Source of the DNA: HK1 sp965220535
GTDB taxonomy: Bacteria; Pseudomonadota; Gammaproteobacteria; HK1
DNA length: 64,000 bases
NCBI GenBank assembly: GCA_965220535.1
Contig: OZ244833.1
Coordinates: 558,001-622,000 of the forward strand
Direction of reading: 5' to 3'
Part shown: one piece after another, positions 28,011-36,242 of the stretch
Numbering within the stretch: the stretch's first letter is position 1
How the letters are laid out: every line of letters begins with the position of its first letter
Notes under the pieces: generated by a model
Databases searched by the model: none
What the model was told of the DNA's origin: nothing
What the model saw: only the letters and a program-made list of their open reading frames with translations
Program-made: the position numbers and the translations under genes

Positions 28011-29378
28011 TCAGATGCCGTATGCCCGACGCAGCAGGGTCATCGGGGCGATCGGATTCGATCCCTCCCCGAGCACATTGGCGATATGGTGCCCCGCCAT
28101 CACGCAATCGCTGGTATAGCAATCGGCTTCGAGATCCTTGACCCGACGCGCGACGGGACGGGCGATCTCCACCGCCATCTTGCGGAATTCCTCTTTGACG
28201 GCGTAAGTGCCGTCGTGACCCGAGCAACGCTCGATCGGGATCACCTCGGTATCGGGCACCAACGAAAGCACATCCTTGGTCTTGAGACCGATATTTTGTA
28301 CCTGCTGATGGCAGGAGACGTGATAGGCGACCTTGCCCAAAGAAGCGGCGAAACGGGTGTTCAGCAATCCGGCGCGGTGGCGCAACATCAAATATTCGAA
28401 GGGATCGAAAAAGGCTCGCCTGACCCTCTCGACTTCTCGATCCTCGGGAAAGAGCAAGGGGAGCTCCTGTTTGAACATCAGCACGCACGAGGGCACCGGG
28501 GCGACGATATCCCAACCCTCGTCCACCAAGGCGGCGAGTTGCGGAATATTGACTTCCTTGGCTCTTGCGACCGCCTCGATATCGCCGTTCTCCAGCTTGG
28601 GCATCCCGCAACAGCGCTCGCGGGCGGCCAAAGTCACGGGGATGTCGTTATGTTCGAAGACCCGCACGATATCCTCGCCGACCTGCGGCTCGTTGTGATT
28701 GGCGTAGCAGGTGGCGAACAGAGCGACCTTGCCCCGGGTCTCGTCGGTGGGGGTCGCGGTGGCCGCGGGGGAATGCGGCTTGGCCGGATCGCCGCTCGCC
28801 CGAAGATCCCGCAATCGTCGACGCAGGGTCTTCGAAGCGAAGGTCGGCAGCCAAGCATCGGCGTGCACCCCCAAGGTCTTGGCGAGCAGCGCGCGCATGG
28901 GCTTCGAGGCGTTCATCGTATTGACGATCGGAGCCACCACCGGCTTGGCCGCGAGAGCCCCGAGGGCATCGGTCGAGCTCAAGACCCGATCCCGCAATTT
29001 CATGCCCTTCTTCGCCCGCTTGATCGTTTTCGCCCGCAGCATCAAATGAGGAAAGTCGATATTCCACTCATGCGGAGGAACATAAGGACATTTGTGCATG
29101 AAGCACATATCGCAAAGATAGCAATGGTCCACGACCCTCCAATAATCCTCCTTCGCGACCGTATCGAGCTCCATCGAAGCGGATTCGTCGATCAGATCGA
29201 AAAGGGTCGGGAAAGCCTTGCATAAACTCACGCAGCGGCGACAACCATGGCAATGGTCGTAAACCCGCTCGAGCTCGGCGAACAAAGAAGCCTCGTCGTG
29301 AAACTCGGGATTCTTCCAGTCGATCGGATGACGATGCGGAGCGGCAAGCCCGCCCTCTCGATGACGCTCTTCGGTCAT
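28011..29378 (-). CDS. Fe-S oxidoreductase with CCG domains (GlpC/HdrD-like)
   Basis: This 455-residue protein is a likely electron carrier. Two [4Fe-4S] ferredoxin motifs occur near the N-terminus, CHGCRRCVSLC and CYLCDMCFMHKCP. They are followed by two cysteine-rich CCG-type domains: the first with ATCYANHNEP and ERCCGMPKLENGD, the second with SCHQQVQNIG and ERCSGHDGTYA, where Cys-Ser-Gly replaces Cys-Cys-Gly. These domains occur in heterodisulfide reductase and glycerol-3-phosphate dehydrogenase subunits. I start it at the ATG at 29378; the frame opens upstream with a TTG at 29414. It lies between rubrerythrin and the DUF3501 gene, suggesting it feeds electrons to rubrerythrin. Confidence 0.88.
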   Translation of the reverse strand: MTEERHREGGLAAPHRHPIDWKNPEFHDEASLFAELERVYDHCHGCRRCVSLCKAFPTLFDLIDESASMELDTVAKEDYWRVVDHCYLCDMCFMHKCPYVPPHEWNIDFPHLMLRAKTIKRAKKGMKLRDRVLSSTDALGALAAKPVVAPIVNTMNASKPMRALLAKTLGVHADAWLPTFASKTLRRRLRDLRASGDPAKPHSPAATATPTDETRGKVALFATCYANHNEPQVGEDIVRVFEHNDIPVTLAARERCCGMPKLENGDIEAVARAKEVNIPQLAALVDEGWDIVAPVPSCVLMFKQELPLLFPEDREVERVRRAFFDPFEYLMLRHRAGLLNTRFAASLGKVAYHVSCHQQVQNIGLKTKDVLSLVPDTEVIPIERCSGHDGTYAVKEEFRKMAVEIARPVARRVKDLEADCYTSDCVMAGHHIANVLGEGSNPIAPMTLLRRAYGI

Positions 29379-29648
29379 GGCGACGATTTCCCGGGGAAAT
29401 GCGGTGGCAAACAAAACGAGCGAAAGACGCAGGCCCGGAAAATACCATGATCGACCGGCAACGCTTTCCGCCTTCTTTTTCCTCGTTCTTCTTCGTTCTT
29501 CGCGGCCTTCTTCTTCGTTCTTCGGGGCATCGGATGACCGAGCGAGCGAAAAAGCCTTTTCGACCCGATCGATCCCTCGATGCCGCCCGGCCGGTCACAT
29601 CCGAGAATGCGACCGGCCACAAGAGGCACGAAGACGAAAAACCCTCTG

Positions 29649-30065
29649 TCAGTCGAGGCTATCGAGGGCTTTTTGGAAGCGGTTGGCGTGAGAACGCTCG
29701 GCCTTGGCAAGGGTCTCGAACCAATCCGCGATCTCGTCGAAACCCTCCTCGCGGGCGGTCTTGGCCATCCCCGGGTACATATCGGTGTATTCGTGGGTCT
29801 CGCCGGCGATCGCCGCTTTGAGGTTGTCGGCGGTCGTGCCCATGGGCAAACCGGTGGCCGGATCCCCCACCGGCTTCAAATAATCCAAATGACCGTGGGC
29901 ATGACCGGTCTCTCCCTCCGCCGTGGAGCGAAAGACGGCGGAAACGTCGTTATAGCCGTCCACATCCGCCTTTTGGGCGAAGTAGAGGTAACGTCGGTTG
30001 GCCTGGGACTCCCCGGCAAAGGCGTCTTTGAGATTCTGCTCGGTCTTGCTGCTCTTGAGTTCCAT
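29649..30065 (-). CDS. Rubrerythrin-type di-iron peroxidase without rubredoxin domain
   Basis: Rubrerythrins reduce hydrogen peroxide at a di-iron centre. The protein shows the paired ferritin-like motifs FAGESQANRRYLYFA and IAGETHEYTDMYPGMA, each with the metal-binding Glu, plus the late KAERSHANRF. It has no cysteine at all, so the usual C-terminal rubredoxin domain is missing and electrons must come from another protein. The ATG at 30065 has a clear AAGGAG site about ten bases upstream; a TTG at 30086 would add seven residues but overlaps that site. It is the first gene of the operon with the Fe-S oxidoreductase and DUF3501 genes. Confidence 0.93.
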   Translation of the reverse strand: MELKSSKTEQNLKDAFAGESQANRRYLYFAQKADVDGYNDVSAVFRSTAEGETGHAHGHLDYLKPVGDPATGLPMGTTADNLKAAIAGETHEYTDMYPGMAKTAREEGFDEIADWFETLAKAERSHANRFQKALDSLD

Positions 30066-30652
30066 CGAGGCATTCTCCTTTGGCAAAATGAACGTAAGTC
30101 GCAGTCGAACCCGGCGGTCGATCCCTCGAAGCGAGGGCCGACGGCGGCTATCGATCCGATGATCTCACGGCTTCTCTTCACGACTCTCGTGATCGCATCG
30201 TTCGATCCGATGATTTAGAATCATTCTAAATCGTAGGAGATAATAAGGGCGATGCGAAGCGAATTCAATATCGGTGCGAAGATATCGACACGAAAAATCG
30301 TCGCGAAAGCGGTTTTCGCCGCCGGTGACAACGCCGACGCCGCGGCAAGTCGATGGAAAGCCTCGAATCGTCAGCCGGTTTCGAAGGGAGATCGGAGGGG
30401 ATCGAGATCGACAAAAACCGAACTCGAAGCCCGCAAAAAACGCCCGGGAAAAATGCGATGGTCGGGTAGGGAAAATATCGCGGCGGTTTTTTCGCCGAAT
30501 CTCCGGCAAGACGAGGCCTTTTCGGTCATGATCGGAATTTTGCTTGCCCCTCGACCTTTCGCCGCGGCCCTTGTCTCGGCGAGCCTTTCACCTTTTTCGA
30601 CTTCGCCCTCGTCGAAAAACCGTCGATGCCGAACCGGCAAAGAGCCTGCGCG
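30066..30652. other. Regulatory spacer between the rubrerythrin operon and xseB
   Basis: The two genes diverge across 587 bp. It contains the AT-rich palindrome at 30212-30232 listed separately. No coding frame is convincing; two plus-strand frames run into the xseB start but lack family features. Confidence 0.5.
30212..30232. promoter_or_regulatory. 21-bp inverted repeat, probable PerR/Irr-type operator
   Basis: The sequence GATTTAGAAT-C-ATTCTAAATC is a perfect 10-bp inverted repeat around one base, standing out in GC-rich DNA. Its core TTAGAATCATTCTAA differs from the published PerR box (TTATAATNATTATAA) at only two symmetric positions. It lies about 147 bp upstream of the rubrerythrin ATG. 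Read toward rubrerythrin, the TAGAAT inside it resembles a -10 hexamer, so a bound repressor would block transcription. The likely protein is the Fur-superfamily regulator at 39183-39647. Confidence 0.75.
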
Positions 30653-30940
30653 ATGAACAAAAAAACCGAAACGCCCTCTTTTGAAAAAATGCTGGACGAT
30701 CTGGAAAAAATCGTCGATCGGATGGACGGGGATCCGCCCCCGGGGCTCGAAGAATCGCTCGAGCTCTTCGAACGCGGAACGAAGTTGAGTCGTCGATGCC
30801 GCGAAGCGCTCGCCCGCGCCGAGCAGCGAGTCGAGACCCTCACGAAGGACTCCGGCGAAAACGCGAGCGCCCACGGAGAAGAAAGAGCGCACGACGATGA
30901 ATTCGATGTCGAGGATAACGATGACGAGACCCGGTCTTGA
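30653..30940 (+). CDS. xseB: Exodeoxyribonuclease VII small subunit
   Basis: XseB binds XseA to form exonuclease VII, which degrades single-stranded DNA. The ATG at 30653 gives 95 residues with the family pattern PSFEKMLDDLEKIVDRMDGD, then LEESLELFERGTKLSRRCRE. After residue 65 the tail is acidic (EFDVEDNDDE). The frame is open upstream from 30626, but conserved sequence begins after the chosen start. It is followed at 61 bp by ispA, as in many proteobacteria; xseA is not in the window. Confidence 0.92.
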   Translation: MNKKTETPSFEKMLDDLEKIVDRMDGDPPPGLEESLELFERGTKLSRRCREALARAEQRVETLTKDSGENASAHGEERAHDDEFDVEDNDDETRS

Positions 30941-31001
30941 CGGCCGACTTCGAACGAAACGCTGCGAGCGCCCTTCGCAAACCACGCCCCTTCGGTGATC
31001 A

Positions 31002-31955
31002 ATGACCGCTTCCGCGCCTTCGGGGAAGAGCCCTTCGATCCCGCCTTCGGCAACCGGCGAGACGAGCTTCGAGGATTCACTGAGCCAAGAGCGAGAGCGT
31101 ATCCACACGCTGCTGGATCGGACGCTGCCCGCAGCCGATCTGCCCCCGCAACGACTGCACCTCGCGATGCGCCATTCGGTGCTGAACGGGGGCAAGCGCC
31201 TACGGGCGATCTTGGTGCTGACGGTGGCCGATGCCCTCGAGGGTCGAACGAAAAAAAGCGAGGATGCCGCCTGCGCCGTCGAGCTGGTTCACGCCTACTC
31301 GCTGGTGCACGACGATTTGCCGTCGATGGACAACGACGATCTGCGGCGGGGCCTGCCTACCTGCCACCGCCTCTTCGGCGAGGCCGGGGCCTTGTTGGCC
31401 GGAGACACCCTGCAATCGTTGGCCTTCGAAATCCTGGCGCGCAAAGAGCATCCGGCCAACGGCGAAATGGTGCGCACTTTGGCGCACGCGATCGGCTCCA
31501 CGGGGATGGGGGGCGGCCAGGCGATCGATCTCGAAGCCGTCGAAAAAACGACGAGTCTTGCGGAGCTCGAGGATATGCACGAGCGCAAAACCGGAGCGCT
31601 GATCCGGGCCTGCACGAGGCTCGGGGCTTTGAGCGTCGGTATCGTCGACACTCCCGGGAGCGAGGGCTCGACGATCCTCGCATCCCTCGATCGCTACGCC
31701 CGATACACGGGATTGGCATTCCAGATCCGCGACGACGTACTGGACGTCGAGGGCGACACCGATACCCTCGGCAAACATCGAGGGATGGATATCGCCCTCG
31801 GAAAAGCCACCTACCCCGCTCTGATCGGGGTCGATGCTTCCCGCGCGAAGGCCCATGAACTCCACGATCGGGCGCTTGCGGAAATCGAATCCTTGGGCCC
31901 GGCTTTCGATGCATTGCGACAGATCGCGGGCTTCATCGTCGATCGGCGATACTGA
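31002..31955 (+). CDS. ispA: Farnesyl diphosphate synthase
   Basis: IspA condenses IPP with DMAPP and GPP to make farnesyl diphosphate. The first aspartate-rich motif is DDLPSMDNDD (residues 104-113) and the second is QIRDDVLDVEGD. LNGGKRLRAIL and GGQAIDLEA are also typical. The 317 residues include about 25 extra Ser/Pro-rich residues at the N-terminus. The usual xseB-ispA pair is followed in most relatives by dxs; here folE2 comes next and dxs is absent. Confidence 0.95.
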   Translation: MTASAPSGKSPSIPPSATGETSFEDSLSQERERIHTLLDRTLPAADLPPQRLHLAMRHSVLNGGKRLRAILVLTVADALEGRTKKSEDAACAVELVHAYSLVHDDLPSMDNDDLRRGLPTCHRLFGEAGALLAGDTLQSLAFEILARKEHPANGEMVRTLAHAIGSTGMGGGQAIDLEAVEKTTSLAELEDMHERKTGALIRACTRLGALSVGIVDTPGSEGSTILASLDRYARYTGLAFQIRDDVLDVEGDTDTLGKHRGMDIALGKATYPALIGVDASRAKAHELHDRALAEIESLGPAFDALRQIAGFIVDRRY

Positions 31956-32120
31956 AAAGGCCTTGCTTGCCGGGGTGCGAAGGCGCCGATATCTCGCATC
32001 CCTTCACGCTCTCTTCACGTTTCCCCGTCATAATCAAGAAATCATCGCCGGTGGATTCGGCAAAGCAGCGCCCCGACGGGCATTCGAACGAGCGGTTTTC
32101 ATCAAGAGGCGAAGTGAATC

Positions 32121-33032
32121 ATGGCGACAACGACGGCAGCGATCGAAAGCGCAAGCGCGATGGCCGCAGCGGAATCCGCGAGCGAAGCGATACTCGAAGA
32201 TGATGCGATGCTCGAAGATAATGTCGACGAGCAGACGATCGACGACGTGCAAAGCACGACGGATACGCGCAACCTCGCAATCGACAAGGTCGGAATCAAA
32301 GGGATTCGTCATCCGGTACGGGTGCGCGATCGCTCCCAGGGCGAGCAACACACCATCGCCACCTTCGATATGTATGTCGAACTGCCCCATCGTTTCAAAG
32401 GAACGCATATGTCGCGCTTCGTGGCCATCCTCAACGACCACGAATACGAAATCAGCGTTCGCTCCTTCCGCGATATGCTCAGCGAAATGGTGAGGGTCCT
32501 CGAAGCCGACTCCGGGTATATCGAGATGCAATTTCCCTATTTCGTCCGCAAAAGCGCTCCGGTCAGTCAAGTGACGAGCCTGATGGACTACGAAGTGAGC
32601 CTGATCGGTCGGATCGATGCCCAAGGTCCGCGCACCGAGGTCCAAGTGCAGGTGCCGGTTACCAGTCTTTGTCCTTGCTCCAAGAAGATATCCCGCTACG
32701 GCGCCCATAATCAGCGATCCCATATCACGGTGCGCGCCCGCACCCGCGGGTGGATGTGGATTGAGGAGCTGATCGATTTGATCGAGTCGGAGGCTTCATG
32801 CGAGCTCTTCGGCTTGCTCAAACGCCCCGACGAGAAGTTCGTCACCGAGCGCGCCTACGACAACCCGAAATTCGTCGAGGATATGGTGCGCGACGTGGCC
32901 CAACGTCTCAACGAGGAAGAGCGTATCGTCGGCTATGTCGTGGAGGCGGAGAACTTCGAATCCATCCACAATCATTCCGCCTACGCCTGTATCCAACACG
33001 AGCGCGAAAACGACGCCCTCGCCAAGCGGTGA
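32121..33032 (+). CDS. folE2: GTP cyclohydrolase FolE2 (type IB)
   Basis: FolE2 opens GTP to dihydroneopterin triphosphate for folate and queuosine synthesis, and unlike FolE1 can work with metals other than zinc. The motifs SLCPCSKKISRYGAHNQRSH and FESIHNHSAY identify the family; the first Cys of CPCSK is the conserved metal ligand. The first 50 residues are Ala/Glu/Asp-rich and not conserved. It lies 165 bp after ispA, a neighbourhood seen in several gammaproteobacteria. Use of the zinc-independent enzyme fits with the metal/peroxide-responsive operon nearby, though that link is only inference. Confidence 0.95.
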   Translation: MATTTAAIESASAMAAAESASEAILEDDAMLEDNVDEQTIDDVQSTTDTRNLAIDKVGIKGIRHPVRVRDRSQGEQHTIATFDMYVELPHRFKGTHMSRFVAILNDHEYEISVRSFRDMLSEMVRVLEADSGYIEMQFPYFVRKSAPVSQVTSLMDYEVSLIGRIDAQGPRTEVQVQVPVTSLCPCSKKISRYGAHNQRSHITVRARTRGWMWIEELIDLIESEASCELFGLLKRPDEKFVTERAYDNPKFVEDMVRDVAQRLNEEERIVGYVVEAENFESIHNHSAYACIQHERENDALAKR

Positions 33033-33135
33033 ACGAGCGCCCCCGGCACCGGCGGTCCCCGCCGCGACGGCATCGCTCCGGCGGCGATGGCGTCGCGGCG
33101 GCAGCGGATCGTCGGGGGGCTCGTCGGGCGCATCG

Positions 33136-33966
33136 TCACTCCGCCGACGACGATTCCTTTTCTTCGGCCTTTTCTTCGGCCTTGATCGAGGACCATAATC
33201 TCTCCAAGGACTCGAGAGGCAGCCCGGGGATCGGATCGTCGGCGGCCAAGCCCGGATCCTCGCGCTTGGCGCGCTCCTCGAGGGCGCGGAACCGGCGCTC
33301 GAATTTCCGATTGGCGGATCCGGCCGCGACCTCCGGATCGACCCCGAGACGGCGGGCGAGATTGACGAGGGTGAAAAACATATCCCCGATCTCGTCTTCG
33401 ATCGGCGCTCGCTTCCCCTCGGCGACGGCTTTTTCGAGCTCGCCCTTCTCCTCGTCGAGCTTGTCGACAACCCCTTGTATATCCGGCCAATCGAAGCCGC
33501 ATCGCGCCGCCCGATTTTGCAGTTTGGTCGCTCGGGAAAGAGCGGGAAGCGCAACCGGGATAGCGTCGAGATGGCTTCGCATCGAGGGATCTTCGAAGCG
33601 CTCGGCCGCTTTCATCGTTTCCCACGAAGCGATCTGTTCCGCCGCATCCGGCATCCTCTCTCGCTGGAAAACATGCGGATGACGGCGCACCATCTTGTCG
33701 ATGATCGCGCTCACCACGTCATCGAAATCGAAAAAACCCGCCTCGCGAGCGAGCTGCGTATGAAAAACCACCTGAAAAAGCAAATCGCCGAGTTCGTCCG
33801 CAAGCTCGCTCCAAGACTCGCGTTCGATCGCATCGGCCACCTCGTAGGCCTCTTCGACGGTATAAGGCGCGATCGTGCGAAAACTCTGCTCCCGATCCCA
33901 AGGACATCCGCTTTCGGGATCGCGCAATCGCGACATGATCATCAGCAGTTCATCCATTCGACTCAT
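33136..33966 (-). CDS. mazG: Nucleoside triphosphate pyrophosphohydrolase MazG
   Basis: MazG hydrolyses NTPs and dNTPs to monophosphates. From the ATG at 33966 it has 276 residues and two MazG domains. The first has the EExxE...ExxD metal site (VEEAYEVADAIERE, then ELADELGDLLFQVVFH). The second has DEEKGELEKAVAEGK and EDEIGDMFFTLVNLARR. E. coli MazG is 263 residues and begins the same way (MDELLMIMSRLRDP). A much longer open frame continues upstream to 35649, but that part is antisense to slt and is rejected. mazG is convergent with folE2 and divergent from slt. Confidence 0.94.
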   Translation of the reverse strand: MSRMDELLMIMSRLRDPESGCPWDREQSFRTIAPYTVEEAYEVADAIERESWSELADELGDLLFQVVFHTQLAREAGFFDFDDVVSAIIDKMVRRHPHVFQRERMPDAAEQIASWETMKAAERFEDPSMRSHLDAIPVALPALSRATKLQNRAARCGFDWPDIQGVVDKLDEEKGELEKAVAEGKRAPIEDEIGDMFFTLVNLARRLGVDPEVAAGSANRKFERRFRALEERAKREDPGLAADDPIPGLPLESLERLWSSIKAEEKAEEKESSSAE

Positions 33967-34047
33967 CGATCCTTCCCCCTTTTTTTCAAATCGCGACCCC
34001 TTCGCGCAAACCCGAGGCACGCTTATCCAAGCGATTGTCCGAACGGC

Positions 34048-34077
34048 TATCCGAACCCTTATCCGAACCCTTATCCA
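34048..34077. repeat. 12-bp tandem repeat at the slt 5' end
   Basis: Two perfect copies of TATCCGAACCCT plus a partial third occur at 34048-34077, exactly where the slt start should be. The unit length keeps the frame, so copy number alone would not cause a frameshift. Confidence 0.8.
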
Positions 34078-34080
34078 AGC

Positions 34081-36120
34081 GGCAAAGGAATCGTCGCCGC
34101 AAGCCTTCTCGCCACCGCCCTTGCGGGCTGCACCCTCTCCTCGGTCGCCGTCTCCCCCGGCCCGGGCCCCGTCCCCGAAGCCGAAGTATCGATCGCCCCG
34201 AGCCTTGGGCCGGCGGTCGCCGCCGTCCCGACCCCGGCGATACCCCCCCTTTGCCCGGCGACGGGATTCCCGAAAGAGCAGCGCGAGCTTTTCGAACTGG
34301 CGGAGAAAAACCCTCCGCGGAGCGCCGCCGCCTGGAAAACACTGCAGGCACGATTGAGCGACTACCCTCTTTTGCCTTATATCGAATACGCCCGCCTGCG
34401 AAAGGATATGGCGAGCGTATCGGATGCGACGATCGAATCCTTCCTCGAACGCCGCCCGGGCAAAGTCGTGGAGACTTGGACGCGCGAGCGCCGGCTGCGG
34501 CAGCTGGCGGCCCGCGGGGAATGGGAGCGATTCCTGCGCTGGTACACGGATGACGCCCCGGTCACCCTGCGCTGCCATCACGCTCGGGCGCTGTCGAAGA
34601 CCGGTCGACACCGACGCGCCCTTGCCGCCGCCGAGGAGCTGTGGCTGTTCGGAGAATCGCGCCCCAAGGCTTGCGATCCGATCTTCGCGACCTACCTCTC
34701 CTCGGATCGATTTTCCCCCGATATCGCATGGCAACGCATCGCCTTGGCGATGAAAAAAGGCAATACCGATCTCGTCGGCTACTTGGAGCGATTCCTCGAC
34801 GAGGAGGATCGGCGCTTGTCGGCATTGTGGCGAAGATTGCACCGCAATCCGAAAGAAATCGCCGAGGTGCGCATCGGCGAGAACTCCGCGCGCGCCCAAG
34901 AGCTGCTGCGGCACGCGATCGATCGTCTCGCGCGCAAAGAACCCGCGCTCGCGGCCGAGGCCCTGCTCCGACTCGAAGCCCGCGGCCTTGCGGGACCGAG
35001 CGTGCGCGCCGCCGCCGTCCGTCGGATCGCCCTCACCTTCGCCCACCGGCGGGACCGCCGCGTCCTCGAATGGATGCCGCGCACCGACCCCGCCCCCGAT
35101 GATCTCCAGTTGCTGCGCTGGCGAGTCGCCAGTGCCGTTTGGCACCGCGCCTGGCCTGCGGTCCTCGAGGGCATCGCCGGCATGCCGAGCGAGGAGCGAG
35201 AGCGGGAACGATGGCTTTGGTGGCGGGCTCGAGCGTTGCAGGAAACGGGGGAAGGCGAAAACGCCCGGCGCATCCTCGAGGCCCTGGCCACCAAGCGGGA
35301 CTATTACGGGTTTTTGGCCGCGGATCGGATCGGAGCGGATTATCGATTCAATCACGAGGCCATCGCCCCGCAAGCCGAGATCGTGAATCGGGTCGCGAAT
35401 CTCGCCCCGACCCGTCGAGCCTTCGAGCTCTTGGCCCTTTCTCGCCCGGCGGACGCGCGTCGCGAATGGCGCTTTTTGCTGCCGACGCTCGACGAGGAGG
35501 AGATCCTCGCCGCCTCGTGGATCGCCGATTGCGGCAACTGGCACGGGCGAGCGATCTCCACCATCGCCCGCATCGAACGCTGGGACGATCTCGAACTGCG
35601 CTTCCCCTTGCCCTATCGCGATGCCATCGAGGAAAGGGCGGCACGCCACGATCTATCCAGCGCCGTGCTCTTCGCCCTCATCCGCCAGGAAAGCGCTTTC
35701 ATGCCCGATATCCGATCGGGAGCGGGGGCCGTCGGTCTGATGCAGATCATGCCGAGGACCGGCCAATCGATCGCCCGCTCGCTGAAGGTGCCATGGAAGG
35801 GAGCGCACCGACTCGTCGTCCCCTCGACGAACCTCGATTTCGGCAGCTATTATCTGCGGCGGATGCTGGATCGGACGCAAGGAAGCCTGCCATTGGCCGC
35901 CGCCGCCTATAACGCGGGGCTGCGCCGGGTGAAGGCTTGGTTGCCGAAAGACGAAGCGATCGACGCCGCCGCGTGGATCGACAATATCCCCTTCACCGAA
36001 ACCAGGCGTTATGTGCGTCGGGTACTGACTTATGCCGCGATCTACGAATACCGGCTAGGACTGCCCATCACCCCTTTGCTCGATCGCATGCCACCGGTGC
36101 CCGAACACGGCAGCCTCTAG
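34081..36120 (+). CDS. slt: Lytic murein transglycosylase, Slt70 type, likely lipoprotein; start unclear
   Basis: This enzyme cleaves peptidoglycan glycan strands to anhydro-muropeptides. The C-terminal catalytic domain has the glutamate in LIRQESAFMPDIRSGAGAVG and GLMQIMP, then AAAAYNAGLRRVKAWL. The preceding alpha-helical superhelix matches Slt. Near the N-terminus, GIVAASLLATALAGC is a good lipobox with the cysteine codon at 34129. However, there is no ATG, GTG or TTG in frame between about 33,760 (inside mazG antisense) and the lipobox; the start given is only the latest possible boundary. A TTG at 34035 in another frame would supply an N-terminus if a frameshift lies between. ampD downstream recycles the product. 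Confidence 0.88.
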   Translation, partial: GKGIVAASLLATALAGCTLSSVAVSPGPGPVPEAEVSIAPSLGPAVAAVPTPAIPPLCPATGFPKEQRELFELAEKNPPRSAAAWKTLQARLSDYPLLPYIEYARLRKDMASVSDATIESFLERRPGKVVETWTRERRLRQLAARGEWERFLRWYTDDAPVTLRCHHARALSKTGRHRRALAAAEELWLFGESRPKACDPIFATYLSSDRFSPDIAWQRIALAMKKGNTDLVGYLERFLDEEDRRLSALWRRLHRNPKEIAEVRIGENSARAQELLRHAIDRLARKEPALAAEALLRLEARGLAGPSVRAAAVRRIALTFAHRRDRRVLEWMPRTDPAPDDLQLLRWRVASAVWHRAWPAVLEGIAGMPSEERERERWLWWRARALQETGEGENARRILEALATKRDYYGFLAADRIGADYRFNHEAIAPQAEIVNRVANLAPTRRAFELLALSRPADARREWRFLLPTLDEEEILAASWIADCGNWHGRAISTIARIERWDDLELRFPLPYRDAIEERAARHDLSSAVLFALIRQESAFMPDIRSGAGAVGLMQIMPRTGQSIARSLKVPWKGAHRLVVPSTNLDFGSYYLRRMLDRTQGSLPLAAAAYNAGLRRVKAWLPKDEAIDAAAWIDNIPFTETRRYVRRVLTYAAIYEYRLGLPITPLLDRMPPVPEHGSL

Positions 36121-36169
36121 CCGTGGCTTTGGCCGCGGCAGCGGCACCTGCCAGAAAGGAAAAGGATAT

Positions 36170-36236
36170 TTGCCACTCGATGCCTTGCCACTCGATGCCT
36201 TGCCACCCATGCCTTGCCACCCATGTCTTGCCACCC
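36170..36236. repeat. Short tandem repeat of about 14-15 bp, five units
   Basis: The unit TTGCCACTCGATGCC occurs twice, followed by two TTGCCACCCATGYC variants and a partial fifth. It fills the gap between the slt stop and the end of the facing hypothetical gene. No palindromy or spacer structure is present, so it is not a CRISPR. Confidence 0.85.
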
Positions 36237-36242
36237 GGGGCC

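Noticed and set aside
33967..35649. Upstream extension of the mazG frame to 837 residues
   Set aside because: The extension lies antisense to the transglycosylase domain. Conserved MazG sequence begins exactly at the ATG at 33966.
36170..36236. Possible small CRISPR array
   Set aside because: The units are directly adjacent with no spacers, are only 14-15 bp, and no cas genes are near.
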